A stretch of DNA of 64,000 bases from positions 3,534,001 to 3,598,000 of the forward strand of contig OZ247430.1 in the NCBI GenBank assembly GCA_965232895.1, given 5' to 3'. A program made the translations under genes and the position numbers. The notes beneath the pieces are model-generated. The model was not told the DNA's origin. It did not search any database and saw nothing but the letters and a program-made list of their open reading frames with translations. Shown piece by piece: positions 17,308-25,008 of the stretch; position 1 is the first letter of the stretch, and each line of letters starts with the position of its first letter. The DNA comes from Bin87 sp965232895 (GTDB lineage Bacteria; Chloroflexota; Dehalococcoidia; Lucifugimonadales; UBA3495).

Positions 17308-17910
17308 TTACCCGCGGCTGTCCAAAAGGCTTAGCAGTTCGTTTGCAGAATACGCCGGCCCGGCGCCGTTTTCCCCGCCACCGGCCGCATGCCGTATCGC
17401 GGTGGTCACGACGCGATGACCCGGCTTTTGGATCCCGCGCATGGACATGCACAGGTGCTCGGCTTCGATGCGGCACGCCACCGCCAGCGGCTGCACCCGC
17501 GACATTACGGCGTCGGCCAGCTGGGCGGTGAGCCGCTCCTGGACTTGCAGACGCCGGGCCGCGGTTTCCAGAGCCCGGGCAATCTTGCTGATCCCGGCGA
17601 TACGCCGGTCCGGTACATAGACCAGGCTGGCTCTCCCGAAGAATGGCAGCAGGTGATGCTCGCACATTGAGTAGAAAGGGAGATCCGCCACCAGCACGGG
17701 ATCGTGGGTCACGTCATCGGAGAACATCGCGTCGATCTCCGCGGCCGGGTCCACCCCCACCCCGGAGAACAGTTCCCCGTACATTTCCGCGACGCGCTCC
17801 GGCGTGCGCCACAGGCCCTCGCGCCCGCTGTCCTCGTCAATGTACTTGAGGATGGCGCCCACCGCGACCTCAATGGCCGCCAGGTTCATTTGGGATCCGG
17901 CGACGGTCAT
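17308..17910 (-). CDS. folE: GTP cyclohydrolase I
   Basis: A 200-residue FolE that converts GTP to 7,8-dihydroneopterin triphosphate, the first step of folate synthesis. Zinc ligands and signature are clear: SMCEHHLLPF (Cys83, His85, His86), GISKIARALETAARRLQVQERLT and EAEHLCMSMRGIQKPG with the second zinc Cys. Length is normal. Its ATG overlaps the TGA of thrC by 4 bp, so the two are coupled although their pathways differ. The formate-tetrahydrofolate ligase gene at 56121 is a separate folate-linked locus. Confidence 0.96.
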   Translation of the reverse strand: MTVAGSQMNLAAIEVAVGAILKYIDEDSGREGLWRTPERVAEMYGELFSGVGVDPAAEIDAMFSDDVTHDPVLVADLPFYSMCEHHLLPFFGRASLVYVPDRRIAGISKIARALETAARRLQVQERLTAQLADAVMSRVQPLAVACRIEAEHLCMSMRGIQKPGHRVVTTAIRHAAGGGENGAGPAYSANELLSLLDSRG

Positions 17911-18974
17911 CTGGCGGGAAGCGTCTCCATGATGGCGTTCTCTATGGCTTCCAGGTTGGGCTTGACCTCCACCGCGTTGGCCTGGGCGCTGCTGACCGCC
18001 ATGTCCGGATCCTTCAGGCCGCTCCCCGTGATGATGCAGACGGCCCTCTTCCCGGTCAGGTCAAGGCCGTTGCGCTGCATCTTGAGCAGGCCGGCCACGG
18101 AAGCGGCCGACGCCGGTTCCCCGAATATTCCCTCTCGCGACGCCAGCAGCCGGTACGCTTCGAGAATCTCGTCGTCGCTCACTGCGTCGATGACGCCTCC
18201 CGACTGATCCCGCGCACGCTCCGCGAACTTCCAGCTCGCCGGGTTCCCTATGCGTATCGCCGAGGCAATGGTCTGCGGGAACGGGACCGGCTCGCCGCGC
18301 ACGATCGGCGCCGCGCCTTCCGCCTGGAAGCCCATCATCCGGGGCAGTACCTCGTTTCGTCCCAACTGGTGGTACTCGACGAAGCCGCGCCAGTAGGCTG
18401 TGATATTGCCCGCGTTGCCCACGGGTATGAACAGGTAATCCGGCGCGTCTCCCAGCACATCCGATATCTCGAACGCGGCGGTCTTCTGCCCCTCGATGCG
18501 GTGCTGGTTGACTGAGTTGACCAACGTGATGGGGTTGGTCTTGGTGAACTCCCTGACCAGCGCCAGGGCAGCGTCGAAGTTGCCGTCAACCAGGAGGATC
18601 CGGGCGCCGTACGCCATGGCCTGGGCCAGCTTCCCCAACGCCACCTCGCCTTTGGGGATTAACACCCAGGCGGCCAGGTTGCAATAGGCCGCGTAGGCGG
18701 CGGCCGACGCGCTGGTGTTCCCGGTTGAGGCGCACATCACGCCCACGCTGCGCTCTTCCAGCGCCTTGGCCATGGCCATGACCATGCCCCGGTCCTTGAA
18801 CGATCCGGTGGGATTGCAGCCTTCCAGCTTGAAGAACAGGTTCGGGCACCCAAGTTCGGGACCGAGTTGGCGCGACTGCACCAGCGGGGTATCCCCTTCA
18901 CCCATCGAGAAGATGGGTGTTTCTTCATTGACCGGCAACAGATCCCGGTACTGTTGTAATACGCCTACGCCCAT
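17907..18974 (-). CDS. thrC: Threonine synthase
   Basis: A 355-residue fold-type II PLP enzyme that makes threonine from O-phosphohomoserine. The PLP Lys is Lys60 in NPTGSFKDRGM, the phosphate-binding loop is PVGNAGNITAYW, and the substrate segment GEGDTPLVQS lies near the N-terminus. The size fits the short class of bacterial threonine synthases. It lies 82 bp downstream of hom, giving the usual hom-thrC order; a homoserine kinase (thrB) is not next to them and must be elsewhere or replaced. Confidence 0.95.
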   Translation of the reverse strand: MGVGVLQQYRDLLPVNEETPIFSMGEGDTPLVQSRQLGPELGCPNLFFKLEGCNPTGSFKDRGMVMAMAKALEERSVGVMCASTGNTSASAAAYAAYCNLAAWVLIPKGEVALGKLAQAMAYGARILLVDGNFDAALALVREFTKTNPITLVNSVNQHRIEGQKTAAFEISDVLGDAPDYLFIPVGNAGNITAYWRGFVEYHQLGRNEVLPRMMGFQAEGAAPIVRGEPVPFPQTIASAIRIGNPASWKFAERARDQSGGVIDAVSDDEILEAYRLLASREGIFGEPASAASVAGLLKMQRNGLDLTGKRAVCIITGSGLKDPDMAVSSAQANAVEVKPNLEAIENAIMETLPAR

Positions 18975-19056
18975 TTTCTACCGGGTATGGCTGGCTGGTG
19001 CCATGGTTTTTCCTGTTTACTGCTTGAGGATGGGTTGGGTCTGGTCTGCGGTCGCT

Positions 19057-20376
19057 TCATTGCTCGATGCGGATCAAATTGTCGACACTCAACACCACGC
19101 CGAGTTCTGCGACGGCGGCCAGGGCGGTCTGCACGTCTGCCTCGAGGGAGGGGTAGGTGGTGATCACCAATTGGGCGGTACCGCCGCCCGGGTCGGTATC
19201 CTTTTGGATCACGGTGGCGATGGAGATGTTGCCGTCACCCAGCAACCGTGCTATCTGGGCCAGCACGCCGGCCTGGTCGGCGCAGGTCAGCCGCAGGTAG
19301 TACGCGCTGGAGAGTTCATCAATGGGCCGGATGGCGTCCCCAGCGGGAAGGCCCCGTCCGTTGGAAACAGGCAGCAGAGGCGGCGCGCCGGCGCTATCGA
19401 TGGACCTGACGACGTTGAGAACGTCACCCATCACCGCGCTGGTGGTGGCGTCGCGCCCGGCTCCCTGACCGTGCAGGATGATCTGGCCACAGAGGTCGCC
19501 AGTCACTTCCACGGCATTATACACGCCGTCAACCTTGGCCAGCAGGTGGTCTTCGGGAACCAGTGCGGGATGAACGCGGGCCTGAACCGTGCCATCCGGT
19601 TGGGCCGCCGCGATCGCCAGGGATTTTATGGCATAACCCAACTCGGCCGCGTACCGAAAATCTTCGGGCGCGAGCCGGCTGATGCCCTCGGTGTGGATCG
19701 CTCCGTGGGGTATCGATTGGTGAAACGCCAGACTACCCAGCACCGACAGCTTGTACGCAGCGTCGATGCCTTCGACGTCGTTGGTGGGATCGGACTCGGC
19801 GTACCCCCGGCTCTGGGCTTCGGCCAGGGCGTCCGCAAACGGGGTCTGGCTGCGCGCCATGCGGGTCAGGATGTAGTTGGTGGTCCCGTTGATAATGGAA
19901 CGGATCGAGCGGATGTCGTTAGCCAGCAGTTGTGACATCAAGCAGCCGACGATGGGAATTCCACCGCCGGCCGATGCCTCGAACAGCAAATTGACGCTTT
20001 GCGACTGCGCCAGAGCCAACAGCGATGCGCCGCGTCGGGCCATCACCTCTTTGTTCGCGGTGACGACGTGCTTGCCGCCGGCCAGGGCCCGTTCCAGGTA
20101 ATCGCCGGCCGGCGAATCCCCGCCCATCACCTCGACCACTACGTGAATGTCAGGATCCGCGAGGATATCCTCAGGGTTGGTCGTCAACACCCCGGGCGGC
20201 GGAGACGGTTCGCGGGTTTTGGCCGCGTCGCGAACCAGGGCTCGGCGCAACCGAACGGTGCGCCCGGTCTTTCGTCTGATCTCTTCCGCGTTGCCCGATA
20301 GAGCCGCGGCGACACCGCCCCCGACGGTTCCGAGACCCATCAGGCCGATGTTGATTGATTCAGTTGCGGCGGGCAT
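19057..20376 (-). CDS. hom: Homoserine dehydrogenase
   Basis: A 439-residue NAD(P)-dependent homoserine dehydrogenase that reduces aspartate semialdehyde to homoserine. It starts with the Rossmann motif GLMGLGTVGGGVAAAL, has VTANKEVMARRG and the catalytic-domain sequence SAGGGIPIVGCLMSQLL, then GTTNYILTRM. A C-terminal ACT domain from about residue 360 (YYLRLTCADQAGVLAQIARLL) is the likely site of threonine feedback. It heads the hom-thrC-folE-acetyltransferase-glycosyltransferase run, so the promoter for that run probably lies in the 96 bp upstream of 20376. Confidence 0.96.
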   Translation of the reverse strand: MPAATESINIGLMGLGTVGGGVAAALSGNAEEIRRKTGRTVRLRRALVRDAAKTREPSPPPGVLTTNPEDILADPDIHVVVEVMGGDSPAGDYLERALAGGKHVVTANKEVMARRGASLLALAQSQSVNLLFEASAGGGIPIVGCLMSQLLANDIRSIRSIINGTTNYILTRMARSQTPFADALAEAQSRGYAESDPTNDVEGIDAAYKLSVLGSLAFHQSIPHGAIHTEGISRLAPEDFRYAAELGYAIKSLAIAAAQPDGTVQARVHPALVPEDHLLAKVDGVYNAVEVTGDLCGQIILHGQGAGRDATTSAVMGDVLNVVRSIDSAGAPPLLPVSNGRGLPAGDAIRPIDELSSAYYLRLTCADQAGVLAQIARLLGDGNISIATVIQKDTDPGGGTAQLVITTYPSLEADVQTALAAVAELGVVLSVDNLIRIEQ

Positions 20377-20472
20377 TTTGTAAAACTGCGGTCTGGCTTG
20401 GTCAGTGGGGGCGTTGCATGTTGCGGTGATTCGTGAACCGATTCCGTCGATGGATCCAGGTCTTGAAGGAGG

Positions 20473-21678
20473 TTACTGCTGAGGTTGGGGCGTGACCCGC
20501 GGCGCGGTCAGCCGAACCTGGTCGGTTACCCAGGCGTACCGGTTGCTGTCAAAGTTGATTTTCACCCAACCTTCGTCAGAGCCCCGGGCCAGTTGATCGT
20601 CCTTCCACTCTTCAACCCGGGCGCTGGCCATCTGGAAGAGCATCTGCGACTCGACATTCCGCGTTTCCGGACCGGCGATGGGCTGGATTATGAATATCGT
20701 TTCATCCTGGTATATGGGGGTGGAAATCTCGCCTGATTCCAGTGAGGGAGGCTCTCGAGTTTCAGTCCCGTCTTCGGCGATTTCAGTTTCGCCGAACAGG
20801 TAGCTGTCGAACTCCGGAAACGCGCCTTCGGGCACCCACCCGATGTATCCGTCGTTGCCGGTGATCTCGCGCGACACGGATGCGAAATCCTGGCCCAGCG
20901 CCAGGCGTTCGCGCACCCCCTCCGGAGTTGCCGTTGAATTCAGGCTCAACGCAATTGCCTGAACCTCAACCTGCGGGGCCTCCTCCGGCAGGGACCCCAG
21001 CATGATGCCGAACAGCGTGCTTTGGTGCAGCCGTTCCTGCATGATCCGACGGTAGACGCCGTCGGTCAGGTTCACCTGGGTCAGGAAATTCTTGTAGGTG
21101 TTGTCGAATTCGGCGTCCAGTTGCGCTTGCAGTTGCGGGTCCTCGGCATCCTGACCTGGTTCCGGCTCGGGCCGGAATTGGTCCCGGATTGCGTCGTCAA
21201 TCTGTGCTTCGGTAACGTCGATGCCGAGGCCGGGAGCCGCCTGGCGCAATATTTCGGCGTGCAGCAGGTCAGTCAACAGTTGGAACGGTATCCGGCTGAA
21301 ATCCACCTGCCCACCCTGGTAGCGGTTGATGCCCTGGAGGACACGGATTCGTTCCACCAGGTCGCCCATGGTGAAGCGAACGCCCCTGACCTCGCCCGCC
21401 ATGACCCGCGGGGGCAGGATGAACTGTTGGTACACGCCCGCCAGCACCACCCCGACGATCACGAGGATCAAGGCGGCGCCGACGACAATCGCTATCCGTT
21501 GCCGGCGGGAGTCAAGGCGACGGCGCGTGCGCGCGGCCTGGGCAGCGTTGGAGTCCGTCGTCCCCAGCCGTCGGCTGCGGCCGGCGGCGTTTCTCGAGGG
21601 ACGGCGCCGGGCAGGCTGCTCCGGTGTCTCTTCAGCCTCGTCGGCGCTGCGTTTCCAGGGCAGCGATAGGTTCAGCAT
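20473..21678 (-). CDS. SurA/PpiC-like membrane-anchored foldase
   Basis: A 401-residue protein with a charged cytoplasmic leader of about 60 residues, one membrane anchor (IAIVVGAALILVIVGVVLAGVY) and a long extracytoplasmic part. That part resembles SurA N-terminal helices (RIPFQLLTDLLHAEILRQAAPGLGIDVT) followed by a parvulin-like domain (RLALGQDFASVSREI, GYIGWVPEGAFP). It probably helps fold secreted proteins. The parvulin region looks degenerate, so peptidyl-prolyl isomerase activity is uncertain. It is the last gene of the rpsF-ssb-rpsR group, starting 14 bp after the rpsR stop. Confidence 0.8.
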   Translation of the reverse strand: MLNLSLPWKRSADEAEETPEQPARRRPSRNAAGRSRRLGTTDSNAAQAARTRRRLDSRRQRIAIVVGAALILVIVGVVLAGVYQQFILPPRVMAGEVRGVRFTMGDLVERIRVLQGINRYQGGQVDFSRIPFQLLTDLLHAEILRQAAPGLGIDVTEAQIDDAIRDQFRPEPEPGQDAEDPQLQAQLDAEFDNTYKNFLTQVNLTDGVYRRIMQERLHQSTLFGIMLGSLPEEAPQVEVQAIALSLNSTATPEGVRERLALGQDFASVSREITGNDGYIGWVPEGAFPEFDSYLFGETEIAEDGTETREPPSLESGEISTPIYQDETIFIIQPIAGPETRNVESQMLFQMASARVEEWKDDQLARGSDEGWVKINFDSNRYAWVTDQVRLTAPRVTPQPQQ

Positions 21679-21692
21679 CTGGGGTGGGTCGG

Positions 21693-22154
21693 TTAGCGAC
21701 CCGAACGCATGCCGACGTTAATGCTGTGTTCGGGGGCGTAGGGCAGGAGGGCGAGGTAACGGGCTCGCTTGATCGCCTGGGCCAGGAGCCGCTGGTTCTT
21801 GGCCGAAGTGCCGGTTTTGCGGGTAGGTTCGATTTTCCCCTGCTCCGAAATGTACCTGCGAAGCCGGTCCACGTCCTTGTAGTCCGGCGTGACTCCTTCG
21901 ACGGTGAAGGCGCACACCCGCCGGCGCGGTCCGTACCGCCGCCCGCCGCGTCCGCCGCCGCGTGGCCCGCCCCTTCCGGGGGGGCGTCCGCCGGGACCGC
22001 CGGGGCGTCCGCCCGGTCCACCGGGAGGGCCGCCGCCTGGCCGTCCACCCGGTCCGCCCGTGGGCGGGCCACTGGCGGCAGGGGGACCGCCCATCGGCGC
22101 GGCTGGCGCCGCGCTGGCGGGCGGAGTTGCGGGTGCGGATTCTGGGGTAGTCAT
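21693..22154 (-). CDS. rpsR: Ribosomal protein S18 with a long Gly/Pro/Arg-rich N-terminal extension
   Basis: The C-terminal 75 or so residues are a normal bS18: RRRVCAFTVEGVTPDYKDVDRLRRYISEQGKI, then TRKTGTSAKNQRLLAQAIKRARYLALLPY. The first 78 residues are a low-complexity, positively charged region of Gly, Pro and Arg. Total length is 153, about twice the usual 75-90. The ATG at 22154 has GGAGG upstream, so the extension is probably translated. S18 binds 16S rRNA on the 30S platform as a pair with S6, whose gene two positions upstream also carries a long tail, here acidic. It follows ssb by 43 bp. Confidence 0.93.
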   Translation of the reverse strand: MTTPESAPATPPASAAPAAPMGGPPAASGPPTGGPGGRPGGGPPGGPGGRPGGPGGRPPGRGGPRGGGRGGRRYGPRRRVCAFTVEGVTPDYKDVDRLRRYISEQGKIEPTRKTGTSAKNQRLLAQAIKRARYLALLPYAPEHSINVGMRSGR

Positions 22155-22197
22155 TGTTGGAGGCTCCTCCGGGCTTTGGGTATTCGGGTCCTGTGGA

Positions 22198-22689
22198 TCA
22201 GAAGGGAAGGTCGTCGACGTCCATCGGGTCACCGCCGCTGCCGGCACCGGAGCCGGCCCCGCGGCGGTCGTCATATCCGCCGCGCTGGTCACTGTACCCG
22301 CCGCTGTCGCCTCGGTCGCCGTAGCTGCGTTCAGATTGACCGCCGTAGCCGCCGCCGTCCATTTCGTCGCGACGGCCTAGCATTTGCATGTCGGTCACCG
22401 TCACGTCCAACGAAAATCCGGGCGTTCCGTCCCGACGGTCATATTGCCGAGAACGGAGCCGACCTTCAACGTAAACTTGTTGCCCACGGGTGAGATATTG
22501 GTTGCACGTATCCGCGAGCCGCCCAAAAGCGGTGCAGTTGAACCATTCGGTTTCTTCCCGCCGCTCTCCGGCTGCAGTAGTGTAGCGGTGGTTACTGGCA
22601 ATGCTGAACGACGTCATTGGGTTGCCGGATGCCGAGTACCGCATTTCCGGATCCCGACCCAGGTTGCCGATGATGATGATCTTGTTCAC
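22198..22689 (-). CDS. ssb: Single-stranded DNA-binding protein
   Basis: A 163-residue SSB. The OB-fold begins MNKIIIIGNLGRDPEMRYSA and continues with FSIASNHRYT, EWFNCTAFGRLAD and GQQVYVEGRL. A flexible Gly/Arg/Tyr-rich linker follows from about residue 115, and the tail ends in the acidic tip DVDDLPF that recruits repair and replication proteins. The gene lies between rpsF and rpsR, the order seen in many bacteria. Its start is 6 bp from the rpsF stop. Confidence 0.96.
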   Translation of the reverse strand: MNKIIIIGNLGRDPEMRYSASGNPMTSFSIASNHRYTTAAGERREETEWFNCTAFGRLADTCNQYLTRGQQVYVEGRLRSRQYDRRDGTPGFSLDVTVTDMQMLGRRDEMDGGGYGGQSERSYGDRGDSGGYSDQRGGYDDRRGAGSGAGSGGDPMDVDDLPF

Positions 22690-22695
22690 GGCAAT

Positions 22696-23547
22696 TTACG
22701 CCTCTGCCTCGCCAGCGGTTTCGGCGGGTGGTGCGGGCGCCGGTTCCGCCGCCATTGGCTCGGCGCTGGCAGTGGGTTCGGCTGCGGCGGGTGGCTCGGG
22801 TGCGGGCGAGGGTTCCGCCGCCGTTGGCTCGGCGCTGGCAGTGGGTTCGGCTGCGGCGGGTGGCTCTGGTGTGGGTGCCGGTTCTGTCGCCGTCGGCTCG
22901 GCGCTGGCGGTGGGTTCGGGCGCGGCGGCGGGCTCGGGAGCTGTCGGAGCGTCGGCGCTGTTTTCCGGCGCAGGAGTGGGTTCAGCCGACTCCGGGGCGG
23001 ACGCTGGAGCGGAAGCCGGCGTCGCCGTGGGGGCGGCCGCTCCGGGAGCGGCCGGGGCGGCTGTTCCGGGAGCCGCGGCTGCCGGCGCGCCTGCTGGGGC
23101 CGGTGGCGGACCACCACCCTGCCGGCGGTCGCCGAACCCTCCGGGCGCGTCCGGAATCGGTCCGCCGCCGTCCTGGCGTCGGCCCCGTCCGGGCGGGACA
23201 TACCGCGATGGAGCGGTAAGCGGTCCCGGAGGTGGCTTATCGGGCAACGGGCCGTCGCAATTCATGATCAGCGACCGCAGCACCTGCTCGTCCAGCCTCA
23301 GGTAATTTTCCAGATCGCGGTTGAAGGAACTGTCCACCGTGAAGGTGCTCAAATAGTACGATCCTTCCAGGAAATTGTAGTTCCCTTTGCGGATCGGATA
23401 GGCCAACCGGCGGGTGCCCCAAGTCTGCTCGGCGGTGATTTCGCCGTCCCGGTTGACGATGTACGACTTGATCTCGTCCCATTTCGCCGATGCTTCGTCC
23501 TGGTTCAGCATCGGGCTCAAAATTGTTACCAGTTCGTAATGACGCAA
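22696..23547 (-). CDS. rpsF: Ribosomal protein S6 with a long repetitive acidic C-terminal tail
   Basis: The first 95 or so residues are a standard bS6: RHYELVTILSPML, the EIKSYIVNRDGEI helix, WGTRRLAYPIRKGNYNFLEGSYY and DRDLENYLRLDEQV-like helix (here NRDLENYLRLDEQVLRSLI). The remaining 185 residues are low complexity, first Arg/Gly/Pro-rich, then Ala/Pro/Glu-rich with 23-residue repeats. Total length is 283, far above the usual 95-135. The start is TTG at 23547, chosen because AGGAG lies upstream and the S6 fold begins there; the open frame extends further upstream without S6 similarity. Confidence 0.92.
   Translation of the reverse strand: MRHYELVTILSPMLNQDEASAKWDEIKSYIVNRDGEITAEQTWGTRRLAYPIRKGNYNFLEGSYYLSTFTVDSSFNRDLENYLRLDEQVLRSLIMNCDGPLPDKPPPGPLTAPSRYVPPGRGRRQDGGGPIPDAPGGFGDRRQGGGPPPAPAGAPAAAAPGTAAPAAPGAAAPTATPASAPASAPESAEPTPAPENSADAPTAPEPAAAPEPTASAEPTATEPAPTPEPPAAAEPTASAEPTAAEPSPAPEPPAAAEPTASAEPMAAEPAPAPPAETAGEAEA
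22729..22938. repeat. 69-bp in-frame tandem repeat in rpsF
   Basis: Units start at 22757, 22826 and 22895 with a 69-bp period, plus a partial unit on each side. Each unit codes for 23 residues of Ala, Pro, Glu, Thr and Ser. The first two full units are almost identical, which points to recent expansion by slippage or unequal crossing-over. Confidence 0.9.
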
Positions 23548-23688
23548 GTTCGAATCTCCTGAATTGGTGAAAGCGCAACGGCAATTATAGCATTCGGCGC
23601 CACGAGTGTCAGCACGGCCTGCGCGCGAAATGCCTGAATAGCCAATGGGATAAGCGTTAGCGGTTCCCGTAGATCCTGTTGCGGGCAT

Positions 23689-23760
23689 CGTTGTTCCGAA
23701 GTTTCGTTGTTCCGGGGCATTTTTGTTCCGGGGCATCATTGTCCCGGAGCTTCGTTCCGC
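23689..23760. repeat. Short imperfect tandem repeat of a GTTCCGGGGCAT unit
   Basis: GTTCCG-containing units follow one another (near 23692, 23707, 23724 and 23740) in the gap upstream of rpsF. The copies are imperfect, about 16-20 bp apart. There is no coding frame here that looks real. It lies 140-210 bp upstream of the rpsF start and could flank its promoter. Confidence 0.6.
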
Positions 23761-23836
23761 CAGAGCGTCGCTTGTCGCTTCTCCGAGGAATCCGCGAATA
23801 ATGGGCCAGGTAGTGTTGACATTTGGGAAATTACCC

Positions 23837-23967
23837 GTCGTTCCTGCGAAAGCCGGAACCCAGAAACCTTTGCCATCGGAAAGTCTGCCTGATTTCACCC
23901 TTCTTTGGCGCACTGGATTCCGGCCCCGCATCAAGTACGGGGTGACGTTCATTCGCCGGAATGACGC
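23837..23967. repeat. REP/MITE-like element with inverted half-sites
   Basis: The left part (GTTCCTGC, loop GAAA, GCCGGAAC at 23840-23859, then CCAG) is a stem-loop. The right part starts CTGGATTCCGG at 23913 and ends GGAATGAC near 23964, the reverse-complement style of the left part. Similar half-sites occur at 50613-50635 and 51955-52050. With the short repeat at 23689-23760 this fills the 436-bp gap between rpsF and the alpha-E gene; no gene is seen there. Confidence 0.65.
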
Positions 23968-23983
23968 GAAATGTCAGCACTGC

Positions 23984-25003
23984 CTAATAGTCGAAGTAAA
24001 CCACGCTCACGAGGCTATGCAATTGCAGGCTCAGATCCGCGATTCTGACCAGCAGTTGCGGCTTTTCACTGGAGTCCGGCCACTCGTACAGAACCAGTGA
24101 CCTCAGCCGGCCGGCCATTCGGTTCGCCGCTGCGCTGGATTCCCGGTCAGGTCCCGAACCGATGGCGGCGAGCTCCTGTGCCACGGTATCCAGCGCCCGG
24201 AGCATCGAGTCGGGAAGCAATGGATCGGTCACCAACAGGTCGAGGGCGAGTCCCGGGCTGACTTCCACACCGGAGACGCGCGTGTACGCATCCTGGGCGC
24301 GGTAGATCCGGAGCAGCGTGGTCCAGTCAGACTCGGTGTGTTCGGCGCCTCCTTCGTCCTCCTCGAGTTGCGAGAGGAGCAGATTGCTCGCCAGCTGGGA
24401 CCGTTCGATGAATCGCCCCAACTGCATGAAATGCCATCCCTCGTCGCGGTACATGGTGGCCGCCGCCACTCCCATGAAGGTTTCGATGTCTTCAGCCGTT
24501 TCCGTGTAGAAACCCTCCGGTGACGCCAGCCAGATATCCAGCATTCTGACCCGCTGGAGTTTCAGATAAGTAAGGTTCAGCGACCGCCACATTTCTGCGC
24601 TGATGCAATGACGCATCTGTCGCGCGTTCTCCCGTCCCGACGCAAAGCAGCTCCACATCGAGCTCGGATTGGCGCGCTCGAACGTGAGATCGTCGGCCAG
24701 CGTGAAGGAATCCGCCAGGGTGTAATCGTCACTGATCCGCCGCTGCGCCTGCGCCTGCCCCGACGGGCCCTCCGCCCGCTGGAACTGCGGCGCGATCCCC
24801 TCGTGCGATGGCTCCAATTCCAGCCCGCCACCCGGCGGTTCACGGTCCAGGCTGCGATAGATCCGGCGCCAGCCTGAGTAAATTTCGCCGGCCGACCGGT
24901 CGACCAGGGCCTCCGCCTGCAACTGCAACATCCGGCTCAGGTGATCCGCCCGTTCCAGGTACCGGCCCATCCAGTAAAGTCCCTGCGCGCTTCTTGCCAG
25001 CAA
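23984..25003 (-). CDS. Alpha-E domain protein
   Basis: A 339-residue helical protein of the alpha-E (DUF403) family. It begins with the characteristic LARSAQGLYWMGRYLERADHLSRML and later has DEGWHFMQLGRFIERSQLASNLL, then the helix ending in LQLHSLVSVVYFDY. Alpha-E proteins are encoded beside a circularly permuted ATP-grasp and often a transglutaminase, a cassette predicted to make or modify peptides; no activity is proven. Here the ATP-grasp gene ends 5 bp upstream, and no transglutaminase gene is next to them. Confidence 0.92.
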   Translation of the reverse strand: MLARSAQGLYWMGRYLERADHLSRMLQLQAEALVDRSAGEIYSGWRRIYRSLDREPPGGGLELEPSHEGIAPQFQRAEGPSGQAQAQRRISDDYTLADSFTLADDLTFERANPSSMWSCFASGRENARQMRHCISAEMWRSLNLTYLKLQRVRMLDIWLASPEGFYTETAEDIETFMGVAAATMYRDEGWHFMQLGRFIERSQLASNLLLSQLEEDEGGAEHTESDWTTLLRIYRAQDAYTRVSGVEVSPGLALDLLVTDPLLPDSMLRALDTVAQELAAIGSGPDRESSAAANRMAGRLRSLVLYEWPDSSEKPQLLVRIADLSLQLHSLVSVVYFDY

Positions 25004-25008
25004 CTTGG

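Noticed and set aside
22757..22938. The regular 69-bp units considered as a CRISPR array
   Set aside because: The units are contiguous and in frame with no spacers, so they are a coding repeat.
22601..23305. Long plus-strand frames rich in Gly, Ala and Ser opposite rpsF
   Set aside because: They arise from the 69-bp repeat read on the other strand; no start signal or family.
23541..23550. GTTCGAATC-like sequence considered as a tRNA T-loop
   Set aside because: No acceptor, D or anticodon arms around it; it overlaps the rpsF start region.
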